Below are positions 1-9,544 of a stretch of DNA of 64,000 nt, in pieces. Each line of letters begins with the position of its first letter. Position 1 is the first letter of the stretch. The stretch covers positions 186,001-250,000 of the forward strand of contig NZ_CP058988.1 of the NCBI RefSeq assembly GCF_019278565.1, read 5' to 3'. Origin of the DNA: Cellulophaga sp. HaHa_2_95. GTDB taxonomy: Bacteria; Bacteroidota; Bacteroidia; Flavobacteriales; Flavobacteriaceae. The translations under genes were made by a program, and so were the position numbers. A model generated the notes under the pieces. The model did no database searches and had not been told where the DNA came from. It saw only the letters and a program-made list of their open reading frames with translations.

Positions 1-154
1 GTGGCAATTTTTTATCAAAAATACATTAAACCTTCCAAATAGTACAAAAGTGTTTCTTAAATGAAGCTTGTATAAAACTAAATGTTAAATTATCGTAAAT
101 ACTTTGGAAACTTTTTTTGTTTTTAAAGTTTCCGAATTACATTTGCAACCAATT

Positions 155-760
155 ATGAAAGAAAAAGTTTTAGATAAGGCAACTGAAATGTTTTTGACTC
201 TAGGGTTCAAAAGCGTTACTATGGATGATTTAGCCCATGAAATGGGTATCTCTAAAAAAACCATATATGCTCATTATGAAAATAAAACCAAATTAGTAGA
301 AGAGTGTACTTTACAATTATTTTGCTTCATATCAACAGGTATTGATGCCATTTGTACGTTACAAAAAAACCCCATTGAAGAACTTTTAGAAATCAAGAAG
401 TTTGTGATGCAGCACCTAAAGGATGAAAAATCTTCTCCACAGTACCAATTACAAAAATATTACCCTAAAATATATGCTTCACTCAGGTCTAAGCAATATG
501 ATGCGATGAGATCATGTGTTATTAACAATATTAAAAAGGGTATAGACTTGGGTATTTACAGACCTAATCTAAATGTAGAATTTGTTTCTAGAATATATTT
601 TACCGGAGTAACCAGTATAAAAGATTTTAGCTTATTCCCGCCAGATCTATTTCCTGTTAATAAATTACAAGATGAATATTTAGAATATCACCTTAGAGGA
701 ATCATAACCCCAGAGGGAAGAAAAATTTTGAACGAACTTATTAATTCAAATCAAGAATAA
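155..760 (+). CDS. TetR/AcrR-family transcriptional regulator of the downstream efflux pump
   Basis: Probable DNA-binding repressor of the RND efflux operon that follows 39 bases downstream. An N-terminal helix-turn-helix spans about residues 5-50, with the usual TetR layout (VTMDDLAHEMGISKKTIYAHYENK). The rest is an all-helical ligand-binding and dimerisation domain without recognisable ligand residues. The 201-residue length is normal for the family. I chose the ATG at 155 over an in-frame ATG at 104. The 17 extra residues from 104 are unlike a TetR N-terminus, and 155 starts directly at the conserved MKEKVLDKATEMF segment. Position as first gene of the pump operon suggests autoregulation (inference). 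No operator palindrome was identified. Confidence 0.88.
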   Translation: MKEKVLDKATEMFLTLGFKSVTMDDLAHEMGISKKTIYAHYENKTKLVEECTLQLFCFISTGIDAICTLQKNPIEELLEIKKFVMQHLKDEKSSPQYQLQKYYPKIYASLRSKQYDAMRSCVINNIKKGIDLGIYRPNLNVEFVSRIYFTGVTSIKDFSLFPPDLFPVNKLQDEYLEYHLRGIITPEGRKILNELINSNQE

Positions 761-799
761 AACAAACAATAGTAGAAAACCTAATATAACAATCAACGT

Positions 800-2134
800 A
801 TGAAAAATCATTTCTTAACCTTCCTAGCCTTACTATATCTTTCTATAGGTATGGCGCAGGAAACTAAAAATAGCTTTACGCTAGATGAGGCTATTAATTT
901 TGCTCTAGAAAATAACTATAGTGCTATTAATGCTAGTAGAGATATCGATGATGCCAAAAAGCAAAAATGGGAAACCATTGCTGCTGGTTTACCACAGATT
1001 AATGGGGCTGTTAGTTATCAAAACCAATTGAAGCAACCAATATCTCTGATTCCTGCAGAATTTTTTGGAGGTGAAGAAGGTACTTTTGCTCCTGTAATTT
1101 TTAGCGAACCTCAAAGTTTAACAGCAACCGCTACACTGAGTCAACAAATTTTTGACGGCTCGTATATCGTTGGAGTTCAGGCTACAAAAACCTTTATTGC
1201 TTATAGTAAAAACAATCAAGAGAAAACCAAATTAGAGGTTAAAAAAGCGGTAGTACAAGCCTATGGCAATGTATTATTAGCGGAAGAGAGTGTTAAAATT
1301 TTAGAAAACAACATTGCTACTTTAGAGAAGAATCTTTTTGAAACGAAAAAGATTTATGAAAACGGATTAGGAGATGAAGAGAGTGTGGAGCAGTTACAGA
1401 TCACCTTATCTTCGGTTGAAAATCAGTTAAAAAATGCAACGCGTTTAAAAATCATTACGCTTCAAATGTTGAATTTGACCTTAGGTATTGCAACAGACAA
1501 CCCTACTCTGCTGTCTGACAATTTAGATGATTTGGCACAACAAGAAACAGATTTAGCTTTTGCAGACACCTCATTTAATCTGAATAACAATGTAGACTAT
1601 AAAATGGCACTAAACCTAAACGAGCAACGTGCTTTGGAGTTAAAGTTACAACGTAGTAAAGCTTTGCCAACATTAAATGCCTTTATAAATTATGGTAGTT
1701 CTTCCTATAGTGATCAGTTTAATTTTTTCAAGGATGAAACAGAGTGGTTTGATTATTCCATTTTTGGAATAGACTTAAACATTCCTATTTTCAGCTCCCT
1801 AAAAAGAAGCGCAAGTACGCAACGTGCAAAAATTGCTCTAGAAAAAGCAAAAACTCAATTAACAGAGGCAGAACAGCAAATAAAACTTCAGCTCAAAAAA
1901 GCACAAAGTGACTATATTTTGGCTGTTGAACAATATGCAACATATAAAGAAAACTTAGCGCTAGCAGAACGTATCGAAAACAAAAATCAGATTAAATATT
2001 CCGAAGGTATTGCCAGTAGTTTTGAGCTAAGACAAGCACAACTACAATTATATGATGCTCAAAACACGTATTTACAATCTATGGTAGATGTTATTAATAC
2101 TAAAACAGAACTAGAGGTAGTTCTTAATAACTAA
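800..2134 (+). CDS. TolC-family outer membrane efflux protein
   Basis: Outer-membrane channel of a tripartite RND pump. A signal peptide covers about residues 1-19 (ending SIGMAQ). Two long heptad-rich helical stretches follow (about residues 145-230 and 335-435, rich in Q, A, K and E), separated by strand-forming segments, as in the OEP fold. The 444 residues are typical for Bacteroidetes TolC homologues. It sits between the TetR gene and the lipoprotein adaptor, with gaps of about 40 bases on both sides, so the four genes are probably one operon. Exported substrates cannot be told from sequence. Confidence 0.92.
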   Translation: MKNHFLTFLALLYLSIGMAQETKNSFTLDEAINFALENNYSAINASRDIDDAKKQKWETIAAGLPQINGAVSYQNQLKQPISLIPAEFFGGEEGTFAPVIFSEPQSLTATATLSQQIFDGSYIVGVQATKTFIAYSKNNQEKTKLEVKKAVVQAYGNVLLAEESVKILENNIATLEKNLFETKKIYENGLGDEESVEQLQITLSSVENQLKNATRLKIITLQMLNLTLGIATDNPTLLSDNLDDLAQQETDLAFADTSFNLNNNVDYKMALNLNEQRALELKLQRSKALPTLNAFINYGSSSYSDQFNFFKDETEWFDYSIFGIDLNIPIFSSLKRSASTQRAKIALEKAKTQLTEAEQQIKLQLKKAQSDYILAVEQYATYKENLALAERIENKNQIKYSEGIASSFELRQAQLQLYDAQNTYLQSMVDVINTKTELEVVLNN

Positions 2135-2173
2135 GCCAGTTACACTTAAACAATCAACTAGAAAAAATATACA

Positions 2174-3343
2174 ATGAAAAAATTATTAATTGCAGGCGCA
2201 GCCGCCTTCCTACTTGTAGCATGTGGTGGAGATAAAAAGAAATCAGTTGAAGATGTTATCGCAACTACGAACCCCGAAGAAATTAGAACTAAACGTGCTG
2301 AATTGGTTGGAGAGCAACAAACAATTCATGATAAAATTAAACAGCTAGATGAAGCTTTAGCACAATATGACACGGTTAAAAAAGTACCTTTGATTACCAC
2401 CATTACTGCTGAAAACGAAGTGTTTAATCACTATTTAGAACTACAAGGAAATGTAACTACTAAAGACCTTTTAGTAATTACCCCTGAATACAACGGCATA
2501 CTAACTAACATATACGTTAAGGAAGGTCAAAATGTTCGTAAAGGTCAAGTCTTAGGAAAAATTGACGATGGTGGCTTGAGTCAGCAAGTTGCTCAGTTAG
2601 AAATTCAAGCTGAATTAGCTAAAACTACTTTTGAGCGTCAAAAACGTTTATGGGATCAGCAAATAGGAAGTGAAATTCAGTACCTACAAGCAAAATCTAC
2701 TTACGAGGCACAATCTAGAGCGGTAGCACAACTACAACAACAAATCGCTAAAACAGTTATTAAAGCTCCTTTTTCTGGTACTATTGATGATGTTATTACC
2801 GAGCAAGGTAGTGTTGTTGCTGCAGGACAATCTCCAATAATGCGTATTGTTAATTTAGACCACATGTATATCGAAACAGATGTGCCTGAAAATTACATCA
2901 CCAATGTTTCAAAAGGTAAAAGCGTAGAAGTAGAGTTTCCTATTCTTGGAAAAACAATTAGCACTAAAATTAGACAAGCAGGAGATTTTATTAACCCGTC
3001 TAATAGAACGTTTAAAGTAGAGGTTGGTATTCCATCAAAAGAATCTGGCGTAAAACCTAATTTAACAGCCCGTTTAAAGATCAATGATTATACAAATGAA
3101 AATGCTGTTCTAATACCGCAGAGTATTATTTCTGAAAATGCAGATGGAGAACAGTATGTTTATTTAGTGAGTGATAAAAAGGCAAACGAAGAAGGGATTG
3201 CTAAAAAAATCATTATTAAAACAGGTAAAACTCAAGGTGATGTTATTGAGGTGTTAGAAGGTTTAGAAAATGGAGCTGAAATAATCAAAGAGGGTGCACG
3301 TAGTGTTGAAGATGGCCAAACTGTTAAAGTAATTAATCTTTAA
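2174..3343 (+). CDS. RND efflux periplasmic adaptor (HlyD/MFP family), lipoprotein
   Basis: Membrane-fusion protein linking the inner-membrane permease to TolC. The N-terminus is a lipoprotein signal with lipobox LLVAC (Cys17). A short coiled-coil segment (residues about 35-65), a barrel-sandwich hybrid (VRKGQVLGKIDDG near 120-130), an alpha-hairpin (about 135-195, QLEIQAELAKTTFERQKRL) and a beta-barrel domain (TARLKINDYTNENAVLIPQ) follow in the normal order. Length of 389 residues is normal. The permease start lies 12 bases after its stop. Confidence 0.92.
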   Translation: MKKLLIAGAAAFLLVACGGDKKKSVEDVIATTNPEEIRTKRAELVGEQQTIHDKIKQLDEALAQYDTVKKVPLITTITAENEVFNHYLELQGNVTTKDLLVITPEYNGILTNIYVKEGQNVRKGQVLGKIDDGGLSQQVAQLEIQAELAKTTFERQKRLWDQQIGSEIQYLQAKSTYEAQSRAVAQLQQQIAKTVIKAPFSGTIDDVITEQGSVVAAGQSPIMRIVNLDHMYIETDVPENYITNVSKGKSVEVEFPILGKTISTKIRQAGDFINPSNRTFKVEVGIPSKESGVKPNLTARLKINDYTNENAVLIPQSIISENADGEQYVYLVSDKKANEEGIAKKIIIKTGKTQGDVIEVLEGLENGAEIIKEGARSVEDGQTVKVINL

Positions 3344-3355
3344 ACCAAAAAACGA

Positions 3356-6300
3356 ATGACTAAAAAGAAAAAACAAGTCGAAAAAGAGTTTGGATTATCC
3401 TCTTGGGCCATAAACAATAAGACCACTATGTATGTGCTTATTGCTGTAATTTTCTACTTAGGTATTGCTGCATTTTTTAGCATGCCTAGAGAGAATTTTC
3501 CAGAGGTAAATGAAACTAAAATATACATCAGCTCTGTGTTCCCTGGAAATACCGCTGAAGATATAGAGAAGCTTATTATAGATCCTCTAGAAGATAAGCT
3601 TAAAACAGTAAGTAATGTTGTAGAAATAACTTCTACCTCCCAAGAAGATTATGGGATGGTCATTGTTGAGTTTGACGAAAACATCACTGTAGAGCAAGCA
3701 AAACAGAAGGTTAAGGATGAAATTGATACAGAGACCTCTAGTGAAGACTGGCCAACTTTTAATGGTGCTAAAGTAGAACCAGATGTTTTTGAGCTTAGTT
3801 TATCTGAAGAAATGCCTATTCTAAATATCAATATTACAGGAGATTACCCTATTGAGAAATTAAAAGAATATGGTGAGTTTTTACAAGACGAAATAGAAAA
3901 TCTTTTAGAAATTAAAAAGGTAGATATTCGTGGGGCTCAAGAAAAAGAAGTAGAAGTGGCTGTGGATATCTATAAAATGATGGCTGCAGAGGTTACTTTT
4001 AATGATATAATTGGTGCTATTAATAACGGAAACGTTACCATGGCTGCAGGTAATTTAATTGCTAGTGGTCAGAGACGTACCATTAGAATTTTAGGTGAAA
4101 TTGAAAACCCTAAAGAACTAGAAAACTTTGTTGTTAAAGCGGAAAGTGGTAATCCTATTTATTTAAAAGATGTTGCTACTGTTGCTTTTAAAGAAGAAGA
4201 TAAAACCACTTTTGCTCGCGAGTATGGTAAGCCTGTAGTGATGTTAGACGTTAAAAAACGTGCTGGTAAAAACATGGTTGCCGCTGTGGAGCAAATTCGT
4301 GTTATCGTAGATGATGCAATAAAAAATGAATTCCCTCAAGATTTAAAAGTAACGGTTACTAATGACCAGTCTTCTGTAACTATTGGACAAGTAGATGATT
4401 TGGTGAACAATATTATTTTCGGGGTTATCTTAGTAGTTACCGTTTTAATGTTCTTTTTAGGATTTAAGAATGCACTGTTCGTAGGTTTTGCAATCCCTAT
4501 GTCTATGTTCATGTCATTAATGATATTAGGTTGGCTTGGTCAAAGTTTAAATACCATGGTATTGTTTGGTCTTATTATGGGGCTAGGTATGTTGGTAGAT
4601 AACGGTATTGTGGTTGTAGAAAACGTTTACCGTTTAATGGAAGATGAAGGTATGAGCAGAATAGAAGCTGCTAAAAAAGGAATTGGAGAAATTGCGTTCC
4701 CAATTATCATTTCTACCGCGACAACAGTAGCTGCCTTTATTCCATTAGGATTATGGCCTGGAATTATGGGTGAGTTTATGAAAATATTACCTATAACCTT
4801 ATCAGTAGTACTGGGGTCATCTCTATTTGTTGCAATCTTCTTTAACTCGGTATTGGTATCGCGTTATATGACGATTCAAGATAAAGACATGCCGCTTCAA
4901 CAAATTATCAAAGTAACAAGTATTGTCGCTGCTGTTGGTATTTTAGTATTATTGGTAGGCGGAGCTTACCGCGGGTTAGGTACTGTAATGATTTTTACTG
5001 CTGTTATGCTTTGGTTGTATCGTTGGTTTATCCGTAAATGGGCAAATACTTTTCAAGATAAAGTATTAGTTAGACTAGAGAACTGGTATGAACGTCAACT
5101 GCGTGGGGCCTTATCTAATAAAATGCCTTACGTATTATCTATAGGAACTTTTGTTCTGTTGATTTTATCCTTTATTGCCTTTGGTGCTTCTTTAGCAACA
5201 CAACGTACTAAAGTAGAATTTTTCCCAGACAATAAGCCCAATCAGATTATTGTATATATAGAATACCCTCAAGGTACTGATATCACCAAAACCAACGCAA
5301 TCACTAAAGAAATTGAAGAGCGCGTTTATAAGGTTATAAACGCCAATCAATATAAAGATGGAGATTATAACTTTTTAGTAGAAAGTGCTGTATCTCAGGT
5401 TGGAGAAGGTGCTGGTAACCCTCAAACAGACGGTGGCTCTTCTGCTGAAATGCCTCATAAAGGAAAAATTACAGCTTCTATGCGCGAATATAAATTTCGT
5501 AAAGGAGAGGATAGCGAGTTATTACGTCAAAAAGTTCAAAAAGCCTTGGTAGGGATATATCCTGGTGTTTTAATTTCTGTTGAGAAAGATGCTGCCGGAC
5601 CTCCTGCGGGATCACCAATTAATATTGAAATTCAAGGCGATGATTACAATGAGCTAATTAATACGGCTGAAAAAATGCGAGAGTTTATCAATACCAAAAA
5701 TATTGCGGGTATTGATGAATTAAAGATTGATGTAAATAAAGATAAGCCCACCATGCGTGTGGTTATTGATCGTGAAAAAGCTGGAGAATTAGGAATTAGT
5801 GCTGCTCAAGTGGGTACACAATTACGAAATTCTATATTTGGTTCTAAAGCGGGTATTTATAAAGAAGACGGTGAAGATTATGACATCTACATTCGTTTTA
5901 ATGAAGAAAACCGCTACAACACTAGTGCTTTATTTAATCAAAACATTACGTTTAGAGACAATACAGGACAAATGAAAAGTGTTCCACTTTCTACTGTTGC
6001 AAAACAAGCTAACAATTCTGGATTTAGCGCCATTAAACATAAAGCAACACAACGTGTAGTAACCGTTTATTCTGCTATGTCTCCAGGATTTACAGATGCC
6101 AGTGCTATTGTAGCTCAAGTTCAAAACGAAATGAAAAGTTACGAAGGGCTGCCTTCCAATATCAAAATTGATTATACAGGCCAGATTGAAGAACAAAATA
6201 AGCAAATGGCCTTCTTAATGGGCGCCTTTTTTACAGGACTAGGATTAATATTCTTTATTCTTATTTTTCAATTTAATTCTATTTCTAAGCCTACTATCAT

Positions 6301-6859
6301 TATGCTAGCCATCTTTTTAAGCTTCATTGGCGTATTTGGGGGTATAGTAATTACAGGAAGTGCCTTTGTTATTATGATGACCATGGTAGGTATTATATCA
6401 TTGGCCGGTATTGTTGTAAATAACGGAGTAGTATTGCTAGATTACGCGCAGCTGTTAATTGATCGTAAAAAGAACGATTTAGATTTAGAAGATGCCGATT
6501 ATTTAGAGACTGAAGATCTTTATGAAAGTATTGTAAAAGCTGGTAAAGCACGTTTAAGACCTGTATTGTTAACTGCAATTACAACTATTCTTGGTTTAAT
6601 TCCTTTGGCGATAGGTTTAAACATTAACTTCTTTACCTTGTTTGCAGATTTTAATCCAAACATATACATGGGGGGTGATAATGTAATTTTCTGGGGACCT
6701 TTAGCATGGACTGTAATTTATGGTTTGCTAATAGCCACTTTCTTAACTTTAATTTTAGTACCCGTGCTATTCTTTCTGGTTATGAAATTTAAGATGTGGT
6801 TACACACTAAGTTCTCTAGTGACTCAGAAGCACCTGCATTAGAAGAAAACGTATCGTAG
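3356..6859 (+). CDS. RND-family efflux permease (AcrB/HAE-1-like)
   Basis: Inner-membrane proton-driven exporter with the usual 12-helix RND plan. TM1 lies at about residues 25-44, and large periplasmic loops follow TM1 and TM7. The TM4 proton-relay motif is LVDNGIVVVENV, with Asp415 followed by Asn416 rather than the Asp-Asp pair of AcrB. The second half carries the equivalent helix GIVVNNGVVLLDYA. At 1167 residues it is longer than AcrB, with an N-terminal lysine-rich cytoplasmic tail and a hydrophilic insertion near residues 1045-1055. It is the last gene of the operon and is followed by a strong terminator. The substrate is unknown, and no metal-specific motif was seen. Confidence 0.93.
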   Translation: MTKKKKQVEKEFGLSSWAINNKTTMYVLIAVIFYLGIAAFFSMPRENFPEVNETKIYISSVFPGNTAEDIEKLIIDPLEDKLKTVSNVVEITSTSQEDYGMVIVEFDENITVEQAKQKVKDEIDTETSSEDWPTFNGAKVEPDVFELSLSEEMPILNINITGDYPIEKLKEYGEFLQDEIENLLEIKKVDIRGAQEKEVEVAVDIYKMMAAEVTFNDIIGAINNGNVTMAAGNLIASGQRRTIRILGEIENPKELENFVVKAESGNPIYLKDVATVAFKEEDKTTFAREYGKPVVMLDVKKRAGKNMVAAVEQIRVIVDDAIKNEFPQDLKVTVTNDQSSVTIGQVDDLVNNIIFGVILVVTVLMFFLGFKNALFVGFAIPMSMFMSLMILGWLGQSLNTMVLFGLIMGLGMLVDNGIVVVENVYRLMEDEGMSRIEAAKKGIGEIAFPIIISTATTVAAFIPLGLWPGIMGEFMKILPITLSVVLGSSLFVAIFFNSVLVSRYMTIQDKDMPLQQIIKVTSIVAAVGILVLLVGGAYRGLGTVMIFTAVMLWLYRWFIRKWANTFQDKVLVRLENWYERQLRGALSNKMPYVLSIGTFVLLILSFIAFGASLATQRTKVEFFPDNKPNQIIVYIEYPQGTDITKTNAITKEIEERVYKVINANQYKDGDYNFLVESAVSQVGEGAGNPQTDGGSSAEMPHKGKITASMREYKFRKGEDSELLRQKVQKALVGIYPGVLISVEKDAAGPPAGSPINIEIQGDDYNELINTAEKMREFINTKNIAGIDELKIDVNKDKPTMRVVIDREKAGELGISAAQVGTQLRNSIFGSKAGIYKEDGEDYDIYIRFNEENRYNTSALFNQNITFRDNTGQMKSVPLSTVAKQANNSGFSAIKHKATQRVVTVYSAMSPGFTDASAIVAQVQNEMKSYEGLPSNIKIDYTGQIEEQNKQMAFLMGAFFTGLGLIFFILIFQFNSISKPTIIMLAIFLSFIGVFGGIVITGSAFVIMMTMVGIISLAGIVVNNGVVLLDYAQLLIDRKKNDLDLEDADYLETEDLYESIVKAGKARLRPVLLTAITTILGLIPLAIGLNINFFTLFADFNPNIYMGGDNVIFWGPLAWTVIYGLLIATFLTLILVPVLFFLVMKFKMWLHTKFSSDSEAPALEENVS

Positions 6860-6882
6860 TATACTCTTAACTAATTGAACAA

Positions 6883-6924
6883 AACACTCCCTTAAAAGCT
6901 GCGCTTTTAAGGGAGTGTTTTTTT
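6883..6924 (+). terminator. Rho-independent terminator of the efflux operon
   Basis: Perfect 17-bp stem (6883-6899 pairs with 6903-6919), three-base loop, then a T run. It lies 24 bases after the permease stop codon. Confidence 0.93.
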
Positions 6925-7114
6925 ACATCCTAGTTATTTATAACTGTACGCCATTAAAGCAGTAAGTTACTTGTAACGAATAACTCTTCTTTTTACGCTA
7001 CTGTCCTTAGATTCATAAGATAGCATACATGACTAGTCCTAAAATGGGATGGAAGATTACTATAGCATACGAAGTTTTAATAAAAAACAAGGAGGTATAT
7101 TTAGAAACAAAAAA
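6925..7114. other. Intergenic stretch without a supported gene
   Basis: About 190 bases between the efflux-operon terminator and the terminator of the converging MORN-repeat gene. A 31-codon open frame (7029-7124) exists but ends inside the terminator stem and has no other support. No repeat or promoter box is evident. Confidence 0.5.
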
Positions 7115-7144
7115 AAAGCCCTGATAAAAATTATCAGGGCTTTT
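7115..7144 (-). terminator. Terminator of the MORN-repeat gene
   Basis: Ten-bp stem (7118-7127 with 7131-7140) and a three-base loop, flanked by A and T runs on the two sides. It can act on both strands. It lies 19 bases past the stop of the minus-strand gene at 7163. Confidence 0.88.
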
Positions 7145-7162
7145 ACTATATATTAAATAGTA

Positions 7163-7513
7163 CTATTTGTTACTCACTACAGCTCCTTTTGAGTCTAATT
7201 TAGTAACACCAACTATTCTACTATCTTCAAAATCTACTTGTTGTAATTCTTCACCTTTCCAGAAGAACCAAGTACCTGTTTTTCTACCATTTAAATATTC
7301 TCCACTAGCAACTTTCTCACCAGCTTCGTCAAACATCGTCCAATCCCCATGTAATTTACCTTTTAGAAATTCTCCAGTTTGTGCTATTTCTCCATTATCA
7401 TGAAAATACGTAGCAATTACTTTGTTACCATCCTTTGTAAAAGTTGGCTTAGTTTCTTGAGCAGATATGGCTACTGTTAAGAACAGTGCTAAAAAAAATG
7501 TGAATGTCTTCAT
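7163..7513 (-). CDS. Secreted MORN-variant repeat protein (YwqK-like)
   Basis: Short exported protein with a signal peptide (about residues 1-18, ending AISAQ). Three MORN-type repeats follow (YFHDNGEIAQTGEFLKGKLHGDW, split as DNG..GEFLKGKLHGDW, then EAGEKVASGEYLNGRKTGTW and a degenerate third, FFWKGEELQQVDF). Databases often label such proteins YwqK-family antitoxin, but there is no toxin partner here and a toxin-antitoxin role is not supported. It is a single gene with its own terminator. Function unknown; MORN repeats usually act in protein or membrane contact. Confidence 0.8.
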   Translation of the reverse strand: MKTFTFFLALFLTVAISAQETKPTFTKDGNKVIATYFHDNGEIAQTGEFLKGKLHGDWTMFDEAGEKVASGEYLNGRKTGTWFFWKGEELQQVDFEDSRIVGVTKLDSKGAVVSNK

Positions 7514-7727
7514 GATATATATTTTTAAATTGTTACTTCTTTATTATACTAACGTATCAAATATACAAATATTTTACCTTAAATACTCATTTTATTTACA
7601 TTAACTTTACATTGAAGCCATAAATAACTGTTTACCAACACCTAAAACCATCCATATTACAAGTTTTAGGCAAAAATTCAAATATAAATCTGTTCTAATT
7701 AAATTCTAATAAATAGAAGATACTTAC

Positions 7728-7735
7728 TAAATTTG
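7728..7735 (+). promoter_or_regulatory. -7 promoter box of aspS
   Basis: TAAATTTG matches the TAnnTTTG -7 consensus of the Bacteroidetes housekeeping sigma factor. It ends 18 bases before the aspS ATG. No clear -33 TTG is visible at the expected distance. Confidence 0.6.
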
Positions 7736-7753
7736 CCATCAAAATAATTTAGC

Positions 7754-9508
7754 ATGTACAGAAGTCATAGTTGTGGCGAATTAAGAGCGTCAAACAATAA
7801 TCAAGAAGTTGTTTTATCTGGTTGGGTACAAAAAGTAAGAGATAAAGGTTTTGTCATATGGGCAGATTTACGCGATCGTTACGGTATAACACAATTAATT
7901 TTTGATGAAGAACGTACTTCTAAAGAACTATTAGAACAAGCAAGGTCTCTAGGAAGAGAATTTGTCATCCAAATAAAAGGAACGGTGATTGAACGTTCTT
8001 CAAAAAACCCGAATATTGCTACTGGAGACATTGAAGTTTTGGTGAAAGAATTAACCGTTTTAAACAAAGCTTTAGTTCCTCCCTTTACCATTGAAGATAA
8101 AACAGATGGTGGTGAAGATCTAAGAATGAAATACCGGTACTTAGATATCCGAAGAAATCCTGTAAAAAATAACTTAATATTCAGACATAAAGTTGCCATG
8201 GAAGTGCGCAAGTTTTTATCTGACGAAGGTTTCATTGAAGTAGAAACACCATATTTAATTAAATCTACTCCAGAAGGAGCTCGTGATTTTGTGGTGCCTA
8301 GTAGAATGAACGAAGGGCAATTTTATGCCTTACCACAATCTCCTCAAACTTTTAAGCAATTGCTTATGGTCGGAGGAATGGATAAATATTTCCAGATTGT
8401 AAAATGTTTTAGAGATGAGGATTTAAGAGCAGATAGACAACCAGAGTTTACACAAATAGATTGTGAAATGGCGTTTGTTGAGCAAGAAGATATCCTTAAT
8501 GTTTTTGAGAAGCTTACCAAATATCTTTTAAAAGAAGTAAAAGGCTTTGAAATAGAACGCTTTCCTAGAATGACGTACGACGAAGCTATGCGTACATACG
8601 GGAATGACAAACCAGATATTCGTTTCAGAATGGAATTCGGTGAGTTAAATGAGGTAGCACAACATAAAGAATTTGGTGTTTTTAACGATGCTGAATTAGT
8701 AGTAGGTATTGCTGTTCCTGGTGCTGCTACATATACAAGAAAAGAAATTGATGCATTGATTGATTGGGTTAGAAGACCACAAGTGGGCGCCAAAGGAATG
8801 GTGTATGCTAAATATAACGAAGATGGCAGCTTTAAATCTTCTGTAGATAAATTTTACGATCAAGAAGATTTAGCAAAATGGGCAGTAGCAACTGGCGCTG
8901 AACCAGGAGATTTAATCTGCGTACTTTCTGGTGATGCCAACAAGACAAGAACACAGCTTAGTGCTTTACGTATGGAACTAGCAGAACGTTTAGGACTAAG
9001 AAATCCTGAAGAATTTGCTCCATTATGGGTTATTGATTTCCCATTATTAGAATTAGATGAAGAAACAGGGCATTACCATGCGATGCACCACCCATTTACA
9101 TCCCCAAAACCAGGTCAATTAGAATTATTAGATACAGATCCAGGTGCGGTAAAAGCTAATGCGTATGATTTAGTATTAAATGGTAATGAAATAGGCGGAG
9201 GGTCTATTCGTATTCATGATAAAGACATGCAAGCTACCATGTTCAAGCATTTAGGTTTTACTCCGGAAGAAGCAAAAGCTCAATTTGGTTTCTTGATGGA
9301 TGCCTTTCAATACGGGGCGCCACCACACGGAGGTTTAGCCTTTGGCCTAGATAGATTAGTTGCTATTTTAGGGGGACAAGAAACCATTAGAGATTTTATT
9401 GCATTCCCTAAAAACAATAGTGGTCGCGATGTCATGATTGATGCTCCTGCAAAAATTGATAATGAGCAATTAAAAGAATTACATCTAAAACTAGATTTAA
9501 AAGCTTAA
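7754..9508 (+). CDS. aspS: Aspartate--tRNA ligase
   Basis: Class II aminoacyl-tRNA synthetase charging tRNA-Asp with aspartate in the cytoplasm. An N-terminal OB-fold anticodon-binding domain ([24 protein letters not shown]) is followed by the catalytic core: motif 2 with [18 protein letters not shown], a bacterial GAD insertion (about residues 290-410), and motif 3 [11 protein letters not shown] near the C-terminus. Length of 584 residues is normal for the bacterial type. I cannot tell from sequence alone whether it also charges tRNA-Asn. It is transcribed alone, with a weak terminator hairpin just downstream. Confidence 0.97.
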   Translation: MYRSHSCGELRASNNNQEVVLSGWVQKVRDKGFVIWADLRDRYGITQLIFDEERTSKELLEQARSLGREFVIQIKGTVIERSSKNPNIATGDIEVLVKELTVLNKALVPPFTIEDKTDGGEDLRMKYRYLDIRRNPVKNNLIFRHKVAMEVRKFLSDEGFIEVETPYLIKSTPEGARDFVVPSRMNEGQFYALPQSPQTFKQLLMVGGMDKYFQIVKCFRDEDLRADRQPEFTQIDCEMAFVEQEDILNVFEKLTKYLLKEVKGFEIERFPRMTYDEAMRTYGNDKPDIRFRMEFGELNEVAQHKEFGVFNDAELVVGIAVPGAATYTRKEIDALIDWVRRPQVGAKGMVYAKYNEDGSFKSSVDKFYDQEDLAKWAVATGAEPGDLICVLSGDANKTRTQLSALRMELAERLGLRNPEEFAPLWVIDFPLLELDEETGHYHAMHHPFTSPKPGQLELLDTDPGAVKANAYDLVLNGNEIGGGSIRIHDKDMQATMFKHLGFTPEEAKAQFGFLMDAFQYGAPPHGGLAFGLDRLVAILGGQETIRDFIAFPKNNSGRDVMIDAPAKIDNEQLKELHLKLDLKA

Positions 9509-9513
9509 ATTAT

Positions 9514-9540
9514 AATCCCGAACTATTTCGGGATTCTTTA
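9514..9540 (+). terminator. Terminator between aspS and the ClC gene
   Basis: Nine-bp perfect stem (9514-9522 with 9527-9535) and a four-base loop, followed by only a short T-rich tail. It may be a partial terminator letting some transcription into the next gene. Confidence 0.65.
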
Positions 9541-9544
9541 TATA

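Noticed and set aside
104..154. Upstream ATG at 104 as the start of the TetR regulator
   Set aside because: The 17 added residues are unlike a TetR N-terminus, and 155 gives the normal start.
7029..7124. 31-codon open frame between efflux operon and MORN gene
   Set aside because: It ends inside a terminator stem, has no promoter box and shows no recognisable features.
7163..7513. Toxin-antitoxin system suggested by the YwqK-antitoxin label for the MORN protein
   Set aside because: It has a signal peptide, no toxin gene is adjacent, and the label is only a domain name.
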